From positions 3,658,001-3,722,000 of the forward strand of contig NZ_LT607755.1 in assembly GCF_900090275.1 (NCBI RefSeq): a stretch of DNA of 64,000 bases. Direction: 5' to 3'. Below the pieces are notes generated by a model. It worked only from the letters and a program-made list of their open reading frames with translations, was not told where the DNA came from and searched no databases. Source of the stretch: Micromonospora zamorensis. Its GTDB lineage: Bacteria > Actinomycetota > Actinomycetes > Mycobacteriales > Micromonosporaceae. The position numbers were made by a program, and so were the translations under genes. This document shows, in pieces, positions 54,318-63,061 of the stretch (positions are counted from its first letter, which is position 1; each line of letters starts with the position of its first letter).

Positions 54318-55310
54318 ATGCTCGACGTACCCCCGCCCGCGTCGATCAGCCGGCGCCGGCTGATCGGTGGCTCCGCGGCGGTCGCCGCCGCCGGGCTGTT
54401 CGCCGGCGCCCTCGCCGCGCCGTCCGCCGCCATGGCCGCCACCGACGGGTACGGCCTGCGCATCGTCGACCGCAACGAGAACGGCGGCCGCCTCCAGTAC
54501 TACCGCTTCGCCACGGATGCCATCGAGTGGGACCCCGGCGTCAACGTGCTGCTGCCTGACGGCTACCACACCAGCGGCAAGCGGTACCCCGTGCTGTACC
54601 TGCTGCACGGTGGCAACGCCGACTTCCGCACCTTCCACCTCCAGGACAACATCATCGGTCTGACCGCCGGCCGGGAGGTCATCGTCGTCATGCCGGACGC
54701 GTCGACCGGCTGGTACTGCAATCCGGTGAACAGCTTCGTGGGACCGCGCAACTGGGAGACCTTCCACATCGCCCAGTTGCTGCCGTGGATCGACGCGAAC
54801 TTCCGTACCTTCGCCGAGTACAACGGCCGCGCGGTGGCCGGCTTCTCGATGGGGGGCTTCGGTGCGTTGAAGTACGCGGCCAAGTACTACGGCCACTTCT
54901 GCTCGGTCAGCTCACACTCCGGGCCGGCCAGCCTGCGCCGGGACTTCGGGCTCGTCGTGCACTGGGCCAACGCCACCTCCGCCGCGCTGGACCTCGGTGG
55001 CGACACCGTCTACGGGATCCCGCTGTGGGACGAGGCGCGGGTCAGCGCCGACAACCCGGTCCAGCGCATACCGAGTTTCCAGAACAAGCGGATCTTCCTG
55101 GCGGCCGGCACGTCACCCGACCCGATCAACTGGTTCGACACCGTCAACGAAACCCAGGTGCTCGCCGGTCAGCGCGAGTTCCGCGCGGCACTCGCCCGCG
55201 CCGGCATCGCACACGAGTGGCGCGAGGTGCCCGGCGGGCACTTCTTCCGCCACGACCTGTTCGTCCAGGACCTCAACGGGATGCTCGGACGGCTACGCCG
55301 CGCCGGCTGA
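54318..55310 (+). CDS. Tat-exported esterase of the Ag85/EstA-like fold
   Basis: Secreted alpha/beta hydrolase of 330 residues (PF00756 type). A Tat signal (SRRRLIGGSAAVAAAGLF) ends near AMA|ATD. The nucleophile Ser is in GFSMGGFGAL, the acid Asp is probably in SPDPINWFD and the base His in PGGHFFRHD; YPVLYLLHGGNADF forms the oxyanion region. The family includes mycolyltransferases and sugar-ester hydrolases. It follows the M23 gene by 15 bases, so it is probably co-expressed with the wall hydrolases. Confidence 0.85.
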   Translation: MLDVPPPASISRRRLIGGSAAVAAAGLFAGALAAPSAAMAATDGYGLRIVDRNENGGRLQYYRFATDAIEWDPGVNVLLPDGYHTSGKRYPVLYLLHGGNADFRTFHLQDNIIGLTAGREVIVVMPDASTGWYCNPVNSFVGPRNWETFHIAQLLPWIDANFRTFAEYNGRAVAGFSMGGFGALKYAAKYYGHFCSVSSHSGPASLRRDFGLVVHWANATSAALDLGGDTVYGIPLWDEARVSADNPVQRIPSFQNKRIFLAAGTSPDPINWFDTVNETQVLAGQREFRAALARAGIAHEWREVPGGHFFRHDLFVQDLNGMLGRLRRAG

Positions 55311-55378
55311 GATGGCCAGCGGCGGCTCGCTGTGGACGCGGCGTCGTGGCCACCGAACGGCACGGTAGCTTGCTGGTC

Positions 55379-56089
55379 ATGGCCACGAGCGTCGACGTCA
55401 GTCGAGACCTCGCCAGCCGTGCCGACCCATGTCGCGCCGAGGCGTCGAGCCGTTTCCTGCAGATGGTCCCCGGCGGCTACGGCGAGGGCGACCGGGCCAT
55501 CGGCGTGTCCGTGCCGGACCAGCGCACGGTGGCCGGCAGATACTGGCGCGACCTCTCCCTGGCCGAGACAACGACGCTGCTGCACTCCGACGTGCACGAG
55601 GAGAGGCTGACGTCGCTGCTCATCCTGGTCCGCAAGTTCACCAGGGGCCACGAGCAGGAACGGGGCGAGATCTACCGCCTCGTCCTGGCCAACACCGACC
55701 GCATCAACAACTGGGACCTGGTCGACTCGTCGGCGCCGTACATCGTCGGCCCCTGGCTCGTCGACAAGGAGCGCGGCGTCCTGGACCGGCTGGCCGGGTC
55801 TGACCTGGTGTGGGACCGGCGCATCGCCGTCATGGCGACTTTCGCCTTCATCAAGGCCGACGACTTCGAATGGACCTTCCGGCTCAGCGACCGGCTCCTC
55901 CAGGATCCGCACGACCTCGTCCGCAAGGCGGTGGGCTGGATGCTGCGTGAGGTGGGCAACCGGGACAGAGCGGCGGAGGAGGAGTTCCTGCTCCGCCGCT
56001 ACCACGCCATGCCCCGGGTCATGCTGCGGTACGCGATCGAGAAGTTCGAACCGCAGCGACGGAGGGAGTACCTGTCCGGCACGCTCTAG
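55379..56089 (+). CDS. AlkD-like DNA alkylation repair protein
   Basis: A 236-residue protein made of HEAT-like helical repeats, as in the AlkD DNA glycosylase family: VSVPDQRTVAGRYWRDLSLA, INNWDLVDSSAPYIVGPWLV (the conserved NWDLVD segment with the catalytic Asp) and DLVRKAVGWMLREVG. AlkD removes bulky or cationic alkylated bases without base flipping. ATG 55379 has no strong ribosome binding site. The gene starts 68 bases after the esterase gene. Confidence 0.87.
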   Translation: MATSVDVSRDLASRADPCRAEASSRFLQMVPGGYGEGDRAIGVSVPDQRTVAGRYWRDLSLAETTTLLHSDVHEERLTSLLILVRKFTRGHEQERGEIYRLVLANTDRINNWDLVDSSAPYIVGPWLVDKERGVLDRLAGSDLVWDRRIAVMATFAFIKADDFEWTFRLSDRLLQDPHDLVRKAVGWMLREVGNRDRAAEEEFLLRRYHAMPRVMLRYAIEKFEPQRRREYLSGTL

Positions 56090-56098
56090 GCAGCCGGG

Positions 56099-58375
56099 TC
56101 AGACCGGTGTCGTCGGTGAGATCGGGAAGTTCCGGTTGAAGACGTTGTCCGGGTCGTACGTGGCCTTGATCGCGCGCAGTCGGCTCAGCGTGGGCTCGGG
56201 CCAGGCATCCAGCAGTCGAGCCGGGTCGGTGTCGGACTCGAAGCTGAGGTACATGCCGTCGAGATGCGCGTACAGCTCGGCCCACAGCTTGTCGAGTTGG
56301 GGCCTGCGGTCCGGGACCGTGGCGGCGAGCACCGAGAAGTTCTGCTCCCGGTGCGGGTACGCGGTCGCGTCGCGAGCGACGTCGTTGACGGCCGCGCCGA
56401 CGGACCGGAGCTGCATGATCATTACGTCACCGGAACGGATCATGTTTTCCATGAGGTCGGCTGCCTCCGGTGTGACGTGGTGCAACAGCCCGCTGCGGGT
56501 GTCCCGCAGACCCTGACCCCGATGGTCGTTGCCGGGTGGCACGACGATCGCCGGGTACGGCACGAGTTGCGCCTGCTGATCGAGAATCGGGCCGATCTCC
56601 AGGAACGGGCTCAGCGCGGACTGCGCCGCCTGGATGTCGTCACCGGCGTACACGAGGGTGACCTGGGCCATCGGGGGGTTTCCACGGCGGCCCGGGAAGA
56701 GGGACAGGAAGCTCGTCAGGTCCCGCGGCGCGTCCTCCACGAGCCGGCCCCAACGGTGCAGCAGTTGGGCGGTGTCGGTGGCGTCCGCGACGAGGTGGGC
56801 GTAGACGACTTTGTCGACCTCGTACGCCTCCAGTTCGAGGGCGGTGACGACGCCGAAGTTGCCACCGGCGCCACGGACGGCCCAGAACAGATCAGCATGG
56901 TGCTCGTCGTCCACCCGGAGCAGGCGGCCGTCGGCGGTGACGATCTCGGCGGCGACGACGTGGTCGATGGTCAGGCCGTGCCGGCGCGCCAGATAGCCGA
57001 CGCCTCCGGTGGTGGCGAGGCCACCGACGCCCACGTCACCGTAGTCACCCGAGCTCATCGCCAGGCCGTACGGGGCGAGCGCCTGGGCCACCTCCCCCCA
57101 GCGGGCGCCGGGCTCCAGCCGGATCCGGCGAGTCGCCCGGTCCAGCACCTCGACCCGGTTCATCCTCGACATGTCGATGACGATCCCGCCGTCGTTCGTC
57201 GACCGGCCGCTGATGCCGTGCCCGCCGCTGCGCACGGACAACGGGACGTCCTGGGTCCACGCGTACGACACGGCATCGACCACCTCGGCGGCGGTCTGCG
57301 GCCGGATCACCAAAGCCGGTGACCCCTGCCAGCTGTAGGTGTGGCGCACACCGTCGTACTCCGGATGGCCGGGCTCGACGGCACCGGTGGTCAGCGATGC
57401 GGGCAGCGCGTCGTAGTCGAGGCCCGGGTGCCGCTCGGACCGGGCGGCGACCGCGTGGGTCGGTCCGGTGCCGGACGCGGTTCCCGCCCGCTCCCTGGCG
57501 ACCGCCTCCCGCAGCGCGGGGGCGATCTCCTGCCCGAAGGTCTGGATCAGTCGCGGGTCGTCCCGACCGATCAGGAAGGTGCTGAAACCCTCTTCCAGGA
57601 CCAGCGGGAGGAGTTGTTCGACCCACTGCTCCGCGGGGCCCTGGAGGAAGCCACGGCTGCGCGACGAGACGTCGACGGTGAACAGATTGAGCAGTCGCCG
57701 GATCTCCCGAGGGTCACGTCCCGCCTCGACCGCCGCCTCGTCGATGAGCCGGTTGGCGGTCACCCGGTCCGGGGACCGCAGGTATTCCAGGGTCGGCAGC
57801 CAGCCGTTGGCCTTCTGACCGGTCAACGCCAGCATCTTCGGCTGGTACGCGCCGAGCCAGATGTCGATGTCGTGAGCCGGCGCGGGGCCGCGCCGCATGC
57901 CGGGGATCGGGTAGTACTTCCCGTCCCGCCGCAGCGGCCCGGAGGCCTCGGCGTCCCAGACCCCCCGCAGGACGTCGATCGCCTCGCGCAGCGCCTCGAC
58001 ACCCTGCCCCGCCGTCAGCCGACGAGCGCCCATGCCCTCGATCCCGTCCCAGAACGCGCCGGCGCCGAGGCCCAGCTCGAAACGACCATGGGACAGCCGG
58101 TCCAGGCTCGCCGCCGCCCTGGCCAGGACGGCCGGCGGGCGCAGCGGGAGGCTGAGGACGTTTCCCGAGATCCGCAGTCGTTCGGTGCGGGCCGCGACCC
58201 AGCTCAGCAGGGTCCAGGTGTCGAGGAACTCGGCGTTGTACGGATGGTCCTGGAAGGTGGTGAGGTCCAGTCCCGCCGCTTCGGTCAGCTCAGCGAGCGC
58301 CACCACGTGGTCGGGGTCCTGAGCACTGGGCGTCAGAAACGTGCCGAAGAGAAGTTCGTGCCCGTAATCAGACAT
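56099..58375 (-). CDS. Fusion of luciferase-like monooxygenase and BBE-type FAD oxidase
   Basis: A 758-residue two-enzyme protein. Residues 1 to about 330 are a luciferase-like, probably F420- or FMN-dependent oxidoreductase (LLFGTFLTPSAQDP, GRFELGLGAGAFWDGIEGMG). Residues about 350-758 are an FAD-binding berberine-bridge-type oxidase: SGGHGISGRS carries the His for covalent FAD, GVGGLATTGGVGYLARRHGL binds FAD, and YDPDNVFNRNFPI is the C-terminal signature. The second covalent Cys of bicovalent enzymes is not seen. ATG 58375 is chosen over an upstream extension. It diverges from a MarR gene. Confidence 0.88.
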   Translation of the reverse strand: MSDYGHELLFGTFLTPSAQDPDHVVALAELTEAAGLDLTTFQDHPYNAEFLDTWTLLSWVAARTERLRISGNVLSLPLRPPAVLARAAASLDRLSHGRFELGLGAGAFWDGIEGMGARRLTAGQGVEALREAIDVLRGVWDAEASGPLRRDGKYYPIPGMRRGPAPAHDIDIWLGAYQPKMLALTGQKANGWLPTLEYLRSPDRVTANRLIDEAAVEAGRDPREIRRLLNLFTVDVSSRSRGFLQGPAEQWVEQLLPLVLEEGFSTFLIGRDDPRLIQTFGQEIAPALREAVARERAGTASGTGPTHAVAARSERHPGLDYDALPASLTTGAVEPGHPEYDGVRHTYSWQGSPALVIRPQTAAEVVDAVSYAWTQDVPLSVRSGGHGISGRSTNDGGIVIDMSRMNRVEVLDRATRRIRLEPGARWGEVAQALAPYGLAMSSGDYGDVGVGGLATTGGVGYLARRHGLTIDHVVAAEIVTADGRLLRVDDEHHADLFWAVRGAGGNFGVVTALELEAYEVDKVVYAHLVADATDTAQLLHRWGRLVEDAPRDLTSFLSLFPGRRGNPPMAQVTLVYAGDDIQAAQSALSPFLEIGPILDQQAQLVPYPAIVVPPGNDHRGQGLRDTRSGLLHHVTPEAADLMENMIRSGDVMIMQLRSVGAAVNDVARDATAYPHREQNFSVLAATVPDRRPQLDKLWAELYAHLDGMYLSFESDTDPARLLDAWPEPTLSRLRAIKATYDPDNVFNRNFPISPTTPV

Positions 58376-58412
58376 TTCGTCAGCATCTCCGTGGTCATTT
58401 TGCCAGAATATA

Positions 58413-58427
58413 ATCTGCACAGCAGAT
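58413..58427. promoter_or_regulatory. Perfect palindromic operator of MarR type
   Basis: ATCTGC-ACA-GCAGAT is a perfect 6-3-6 palindrome placed 38 bases from the oxidase start and 91 bases from the marR start, in an AT-richer gap. The size and symmetry fit MarR dimers. Confidence 0.65.
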
Positions 58428-58518
58428 CGTATGTCCCACAACGCACTTGCCCACTGGCTGATTCCTCGGTGCACAGGAACTTCGGTTGATCAACACATCG
58501 CCTGCTAGCGTCCGGTGC

Positions 58519-59046
58519 ATGTCCGCCACCGACGCGTGCGAGCTGCCGGCCGACCGCAGGCGCGGTTCGACCTTCGGCTGGTCACTGGGTGTCGTGCTGC
58601 GCCGCTGGCACGAGTACGTCGAGGAGGCACTGAGCGACCTGCCGCATCGCAGCAGGGGCTACCACATCCTGGCCGTCGTCGTACACGAGGATGTGCCCAC
58701 GCAGGGCGCGCTGGCCGCGCGCCTTTCCATCGACCGCAGCGTCCTGACGTACGTCATCGACGACCTGGAGAACGCCGGTCTCATCGAACGGAAGCTCGAC
58801 CCCCAGGACCGGCGCGCCCGCCGGGTCGTGGCCACCGACCGCGGGCGTGCGGCACTCGCCGAGGCCGAGCGGCGGGTCGCCCACGCCGAGGACCACGTGC
58901 TGGGCGGGCTGCCCGAGGATCAGCGCGACGCCTTCCGCGACTACGCCGCCCGCGCCGCCGAGGCGATCCACGCCGCCGCGCCCGCCACGGACCCCTGCGT
59001 CGCCGTGCGGAGTGTCCTTCCGGAGACCGAGCAGTCAGACGAGTAG
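58519..59046 (+). CDS. MarR-family regulator
   Basis: A 175-residue winged-helix regulator: PTQGALAARLSIDRSVLTYV (recognition helix), IDDLENAGLIERKLDPQDRR (wing, with the DxRR motif) and VVATDRGRAALAEAE. ATG 58519 is the start, and no clear ribosome binding site is visible, so it may be leaderless. It is divergent from the LLM-BBE fusion gene with a perfect palindrome between them, so it probably represses that oxidoreductase until a substrate or ligand appears. Confidence 0.88.
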   Translation: MSATDACELPADRRRGSTFGWSLGVVLRRWHEYVEEALSDLPHRSRGYHILAVVVHEDVPTQGALAARLSIDRSVLTYVIDDLENAGLIERKLDPQDRRARRVVATDRGRAALAEAERRVAHAEDHVLGGLPEDQRDAFRDYAARAAEAIHAAAPATDPCVAVRSVLPETEQSDE

Positions 59047-59194
59047 GCCGCCGGGCCGCCCGCCGAGGTCGTCGCCCGCGACATCGCCCTCGGCGCGCTC
59101 GCTTGTGGGTCGGCGACGAACCTCACCCGAGCGAGGGAGTGCGTTCCCCTGCCGGCGGGGGCCGTCCGCGCGCCGGTCCCGCGAGGATCGACGC

Positions 59195-60130
59195 ATGACG
59201 ACATCGGCACCGGCCGTCCGCGAGGCGGGCCACGGCCTGACGTACGCAGTGCTCGGCTGGGCCGTGGCATACGGGGGTTTGCGTCTGGCGTGGACCGTCG
59301 GTGAGGCGCCGGATTTCGGGCGGTTCGGGACGGACCTGCTGGGTTTCACCGGCTGGTGGTCGGTGGCGATGTGCGTCGCGGCGGGTGTCCTGGCGGTTGC
59401 TCTGGACCGGCTGGTGGTGTGGCGGCCAGTGCTCGCGGCGATCGCCTGGGCGACCGCCGGGGCGCTGGTCGCCGCAGCCGCGATCCTGCTGCCGGAGCTG
59501 GTGGGCTTCCTGCTGTTCACGGTCGGCCCGTACTTCGACCCGCTCGCGTTCGCCAGCCGGCTCGGCTGTGTCACCGGAGCGGTCCTGCTCGGCCTGGCCA
59601 CCGCCAGCTATCAGCGGCGTACCCGGGGCGACTGTCCGGACTGCTGCCGGACGGTCCGACCGGGTCTGCGGCGCTCGACACCAGCGTGGTGGGCGCGGTG
59701 GGCCGCGTACGCCGCGGTGACCGGCCTCGTCGCCCGCTTCGCGGCTCAGGCGGTGGTGGGATTCGACGGTCTCACCGACGACGCCACAATGGTCGGCCTG
59801 ATGGTCGGCATGGTGCTGGCCGGGGTGTTGTTGCCGCTGGCGCTGGTGCACCGTTGGGGTGAGGTCTGGCCGGGATGGGTGCCGCTGCTCGCCGGCCGCA
59901 CCATCCCTCGTCTGCTGTTGCTGGTGCCCGGCTTCGGCCTCGGAACGGGCATCGTGGCCTACTTCGGCATGGGGATGGTGCAGGTGGTGTCGGGATCGGA
60001 GAGCGAGTTCTCCGACGCGTTCCTCTGGGTGGCGATGTCGGCGTACAGCATCCTGGGGCTCGGCCTCGTTGCGGCGTCGAGCGACTACCACCTGCGGACC
60101 CGCCGGCCGTGCGGCGCCTGCGGCCGGTGA
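59195..60130 (+). CDS. Polytopic membrane protein with Cys clusters
   Basis: A 311-residue protein with about eight hydrophobic segments (for example AIAWATAGALVAAAAILL and VGLMVGMVLAGVLLPLALV). A cytoplasm-sized loop in the middle has GDCPDCCRTV and the C-terminus ends CGACGR, which could form metal sites. No transporter or enzyme family is recognised. ATG 59195 has GAGGAT upstream. It is convergent with the HAF-repeat gene, separated by a strong hairpin. Confidence 0.75.
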   Translation: MTTSAPAVREAGHGLTYAVLGWAVAYGGLRLAWTVGEAPDFGRFGTDLLGFTGWWSVAMCVAAGVLAVALDRLVVWRPVLAAIAWATAGALVAAAAILLPELVGFLLFTVGPYFDPLAFASRLGCVTGAVLLGLATASYQRRTRGDCPDCCRTVRPGLRRSTPAWWARWAAYAAVTGLVARFAAQAVVGFDGLTDDATMVGLMVGMVLAGVLLPLALVHRWGEVWPGWVPLLAGRTIPRLLLLVPGFGLGTGIVAYFGMGMVQVVSGSESEFSDAFLWVAMSAYSILGLGLVAASSDYHLRTRRPCGACGR

Positions 60131-60154
60131 CCGGCCCGATCGGGACCGCCCACC

Positions 60155-60190
60155 GCGGTGCCCGCCGACCGTTCGGTCGACGGGCACCGC
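60155..60190. terminator. Bidirectional hairpin terminator
   Basis: GCGGTGCCCGCCGACC (60155-60170) and GGTCGACGGGCACCGC (60175-60190) pair over 16 positions with one mismatch and a 4-base GTTC loop, between two convergent genes. Confidence 0.8.
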
Positions 60191-60195
60191 ACCCG

Positions 60196-61365
60196 CTAAC
60201 GGCGGCAGCGCCACACCAACGGCCGGTACGCCTCGTTCTCGTAGACGGCACCGACCACGGTCAGAGCGTCGTCGCTGATCCCACTGGCCGTGTACGTGCC
60301 CGCCTCGGTCGCGCGGACCTCGGGCCGACCCGGCAACCGACGGGACGTGCCGTCCGGGGCGACGACCAGCGGCGCACCATCGTCGACCAGCAGGTCGCCG
60401 GTGCCGGCGATCCCGCTCGCCCCGGGGAACGGCAGCAGGGTCACCGCGCCGGTGCTCAGATTCCACCGCACCGGCAACATCTGCACGGCGCCGCCCTTCC
60501 GTTCGCCGGGAACCATGCCGATCGCCCACCCGCCGTGCGCGGAGTCGACCGAGGCGTGCGGATAGCCGTCGGGCACCGCCAGAGCCGCCCCGGTGCCCTC
60601 CGGCGTCCACCGGTAGGGCAGGCGATCCATCGAGCCGACGACAGTGCCGTCCTCGGTGATCGCGGTCGCGGCCGAGCCCGGCCGCCCGATCAGCCGGTAC
60701 TCCTGCGGGCGGTCCGCCGACCACAGCACGGCCTGGCGGGACTCGCCGGCTCCGCTGGCGGTGCCGGCGATGTCACCCCGGCCGTTCACCGCGTACACGA
60801 GGACCGCCTGGTAGCCGGGCGGGGTGGCCAGGAAGCGCAACTTTCCGTTCCGGTAGACCCAGCCCGTACCGCCGCCGTCGGTGCCGACCACGTCGCCGCG
60901 CGCGTTGACCGCTGCCGCGTGTCGAGCGCTGGCCGGCAGGACGCCGGCCCGGCCGTCGGTCCACAGCACGACCCGCCCGTCCTCGTTCCCGGTGCCGATG
61001 TCACCGACGATGTACCGGCCGGTGGGGTCGACGCCGTTCGCCACCGCGACCGAACCGCCGATCGGCTGCGGTAACCACGACGCCTCGCAGGTGACCGGCT
61101 GGGCGGCGGCGGCCGACGCGACGGCGGTCGGTGATGCCGCGACGGCCGGCCTGGCCGGGGCCTTCGGGCTGGCGAGCCCGTCCAGCTCGACGACGCCCAC
61201 GACGCCGAGCCCGGCCAGCACGGTCACCGCGGCGACTCCCCCGACGCGGCGACGCCGGCGGCGACGCCGGCCGTCGCGGACCGCGCGGCCCACGTCGACC
61301 CGGGGCTCGGGAACCTGCGCCGATCGCAGCAGCGCGGCGATGCGCTCCTCGTCCAACGTCGTCAT
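60196..61365 (-). CDS. Membrane HAF-repeat protein, putative anti-sigma partner
   Basis: A 389-residue single-pass protein. The cytoplasmic N-terminus (about 40 residues, ending in a run of Arg) is followed by one membrane segment (VGGVAAVTVLAGLGVVGVVE) and an extracellular region of HAF-type repeats (NARGDVVGTDGGGTGWVYRN, TEDGTVVGSMDRLPYRWTPE), which form beta-propellers. ATG 61365 overlaps the sigma-factor stop (ATGA), the usual arrangement of sigma/anti-sigma pairs. No zinc-binding anti-sigma motif is seen, so its control of the sigma factor is inferred from coupling. Confidence 0.75.
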   Translation of the reverse strand: MTTLDEERIAALLRSAQVPEPRVDVGRAVRDGRRRRRRRRVGGVAAVTVLAGLGVVGVVELDGLASPKAPARPAVAASPTAVASAAAAQPVTCEASWLPQPIGGSVAVANGVDPTGRYIVGDIGTGNEDGRVVLWTDGRAGVLPASARHAAAVNARGDVVGTDGGGTGWVYRNGKLRFLATPPGYQAVLVYAVNGRGDIAGTASGAGESRQAVLWSADRPQEYRLIGRPGSAATAITEDGTVVGSMDRLPYRWTPEGTGAALAVPDGYPHASVDSAHGGWAIGMVPGERKGGAVQMLPVRWNLSTGAVTLLPFPGASGIAGTGDLLVDDGAPLVVAPDGTSRRLPGRPEVRATEAGTYTASGISDDALTVVGAVYENEAYRPLVWRCRR

Positions 61366-61877
61366 TTCGTACTCCTCCCGGACATCTCGCTGACTCCGAG
61401 CACCTGGCGGACCGCCACCAACGCCCGAGCCGTCTGCGACTTCACGTTGCCTTCGGAGCAGCCCATCGCCGCCGCCGTGTCGGCCAGCGACAGGTCGCAC
61501 AGGAACCGCAGGACCAGGACGGTGCGCTGCCCGCGAGGCAGGTGCGCGAGGGCGCTCACCACGCTGTCCCGTTCGACCAGCTCGTCGTCCGGTGGGACCG
61601 GCGGGCGCCGGGGCTCCGGCATCGACCCCAGCAGTCGGACCTTCGCCCAGCTCAACCGCTTCTCGTCGACGAGCTTGTGGACCAGCATCCGGTGCACGTA
61701 CGCGTCGACGTTGTCGACCCGGCTGACCCGACGCCAGTTCACGTACAACGCCGTTATCGTCTGCTGCACCACGTCGTCGGCCAGATGGGCGTCGCCGCAC
61801 ATCAGGAACGCGGTCCGATGCAGGCTCGGCAGTCGCGCGGAGACGTACTCCACGAACTCACCCTCGGCATCCGCCAT
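61362..61877 (-). CDS. SigE-family ECF RNA polymerase sigma factor
   Basis: A 171-residue sigma factor of the actinobacterial SigE (small ECF) type. Region 2 covers about residues 10-75 (RTAFLMCGDAHLADDVVQQT, VDNVDAYVHRMLVHKLVDEK), and region 4 about 105-160 (LPRGQRTVLVLRFLCDLSLA, MGCSEGNVKSQTARALVAVR). ATG 61877. It is the first gene of a two-gene operon with the membrane HAF-repeat protein, implying signalling from outside the cell. Confidence 0.92.
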   Translation of the reverse strand: MADAEGEFVEYVSARLPSLHRTAFLMCGDAHLADDVVQQTITALYVNWRRVSRVDNVDAYVHRMLVHKLVDEKRLSWAKVRLLGSMPEPRRPPVPPDDELVERDSVVSALAHLPRGQRTVLVLRFLCDLSLADTAAAMGCSEGNVKSQTARALVAVRQVLGVSEMSGRSTK

Positions 61878-62010
61878 CGAGGCTCCCTCCTCCGCACCCC
61901 CGACGGGTCCGGGCGACCGACAGGTTGCGTCGACGCCGAAGTTCGGCGGGGTGCCAGGTCAGCACCGGCGACCGGCCTGTCGGAGAAGGGTCCCTCATCG
62001 GCAGACGAGA

Positions 62011-62047
62011 ACGGCCCCGCCGCGCTGCGAACAGGCGGCGGGGCCGT
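62011..62047. terminator. Hairpin terminator
   Basis: ACGGCCCCGCCGC (62011-62023) and GCGGCGGGGCCGT (62035-62047) form a perfect 13-base stem with an 11-base loop, 64 bases beyond the stop of the alpha/beta hydrolase gene on the minus strand. Confidence 0.75.
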
Positions 62048-62110
62048 GCGTCGAGATCGTCGATGACGTCGTGTGCGCGATCCGTCAGGGCGTGACGGAA
62101 CGGCTCGGGC

Positions 62111-62833
62111 TCAGGACGTTCCCCGTACCGCCTCGATGATGGTCTCGGCGACCTCGCCGGGCTGGGACGCCGTCATCGCGTGGGAGGCGCCGACGATCTC
62201 CCGGACGCCGCGGGCGTCAGCCCGCTCGGCCATGAAGCGGTGCGCCGCGACCGGGATGTTGTGGTCCTGGTCGCCGAAGACGAACCAGCTGGGCAACAAC
62301 TTCCACGCCGGTGTCGTCGACGCCAGGCCCTCGCCGAGCGCCTGCTCGGTCACCGGCCGCTGCGTCCGGGCCATCAACGCCGCCACGTTGCCGGACACGT
62401 CCTGGACGAACTGTTTGTGGTAGGCGTTCTGGGCGATCGCCACCTCGTTGCCGCCGGTCGCCACCGGGTAGGAAACCAGGGTGTCGGCGAGTGTGCTGCC
62501 GGGGAACTTGCCGGACAGCGCCAGCGCCGACTCACCCGTCTCCGGGGCGAAGGCATTGACGTAGACAAGGGCACGCACCATCGGGTCGTCGGCCGCCGCC
62601 TCGGTGATGACCATTCCGGCGTACGAGTGGCCGACGAGCAGGACCGGTCCGCCGACACCTCGTACCACGTCCCGCAGGTATGCGGCATCTCCGGCGAGGC
62701 TGCGCAGCGGGTTGGCGGCGGCCACCACGTTGTAGGCCGCACCGAGCCGCTCGATCACACCGTTCCAGCTCGCCGACTCGGCGAACGCACCGTGAACGAG
62801 GACAACGGTGACGTCTTGGTCTGACACGGCCAT
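62111..62833 (-). CDS. Alpha/beta hydrolase
   Basis: Cytosolic serine hydrolase-fold protein of 240 residues. VVLVHGAFAESASWNGVIER is the oxyanion loop, GHSYAGMV holds the nucleophile Ser, the acid is probably in VFGDQDHNIP and the His in GASHAMTASQP. This is the group of small EstC/pyrethroid-hydrolase-like proteins with broad substrates. ATG 62833 has AGGAG unusually close (about four bases). No operon partner. Confidence 0.85.
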   Translation of the reverse strand: MAVSDQDVTVVLVHGAFAESASWNGVIERLGAAYNVVAAANPLRSLAGDAAYLRDVVRGVGGPVLLVGHSYAGMVITEAAADDPMVRALVYVNAFAPETGESALALSGKFPGSTLADTLVSYPVATGGNEVAIAQNAYHKQFVQDVSGNVAALMARTQRPVTEQALGEGLASTTPAWKLLPSWFVFGDQDHNIPVAAHRFMAERADARGVREIVGASHAMTASQPGEVAETIIEAVRGTS

Positions 62834-62927
62834 CGGCTCCTTTGCCTGAGGACGGGCTCGGGTGGACGCCTCGTCCGACTACGTGGGCGCGGCTGATTAC
62901 CCACCCTGCGACCAGGAAACGTCCCGT

Positions 62928-63029
62928 TCAGGTCGGACGAGTCGTCCCGAACCGCCGTTGGTAGGCGGCGGGGGTGATCGACAGCTTCCTGGCGAAGACC
63001 CGTCGCATGCTCTCGTAGCTGGGAACCCG
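62928..63029 (-). pseudogene. C-terminal end of an AraC-family regulator
   Basis: Thirty-three codons encode PSYESMRRVFARKLSITPAA and YQRRFGTTRPT followed by a stop, the last helix-turn-helix segment of GlxA/AraC-type regulators. The rest of the gene is missing and unrelated sequence lies upstream. It resembles, but is not identical to, the end of the AraC gene at 41483-42514. Confidence 0.75.
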
Positions 63030-63061
63030 GCGAGGGTCGCGGCCTGCGACTACCTCGGCGT

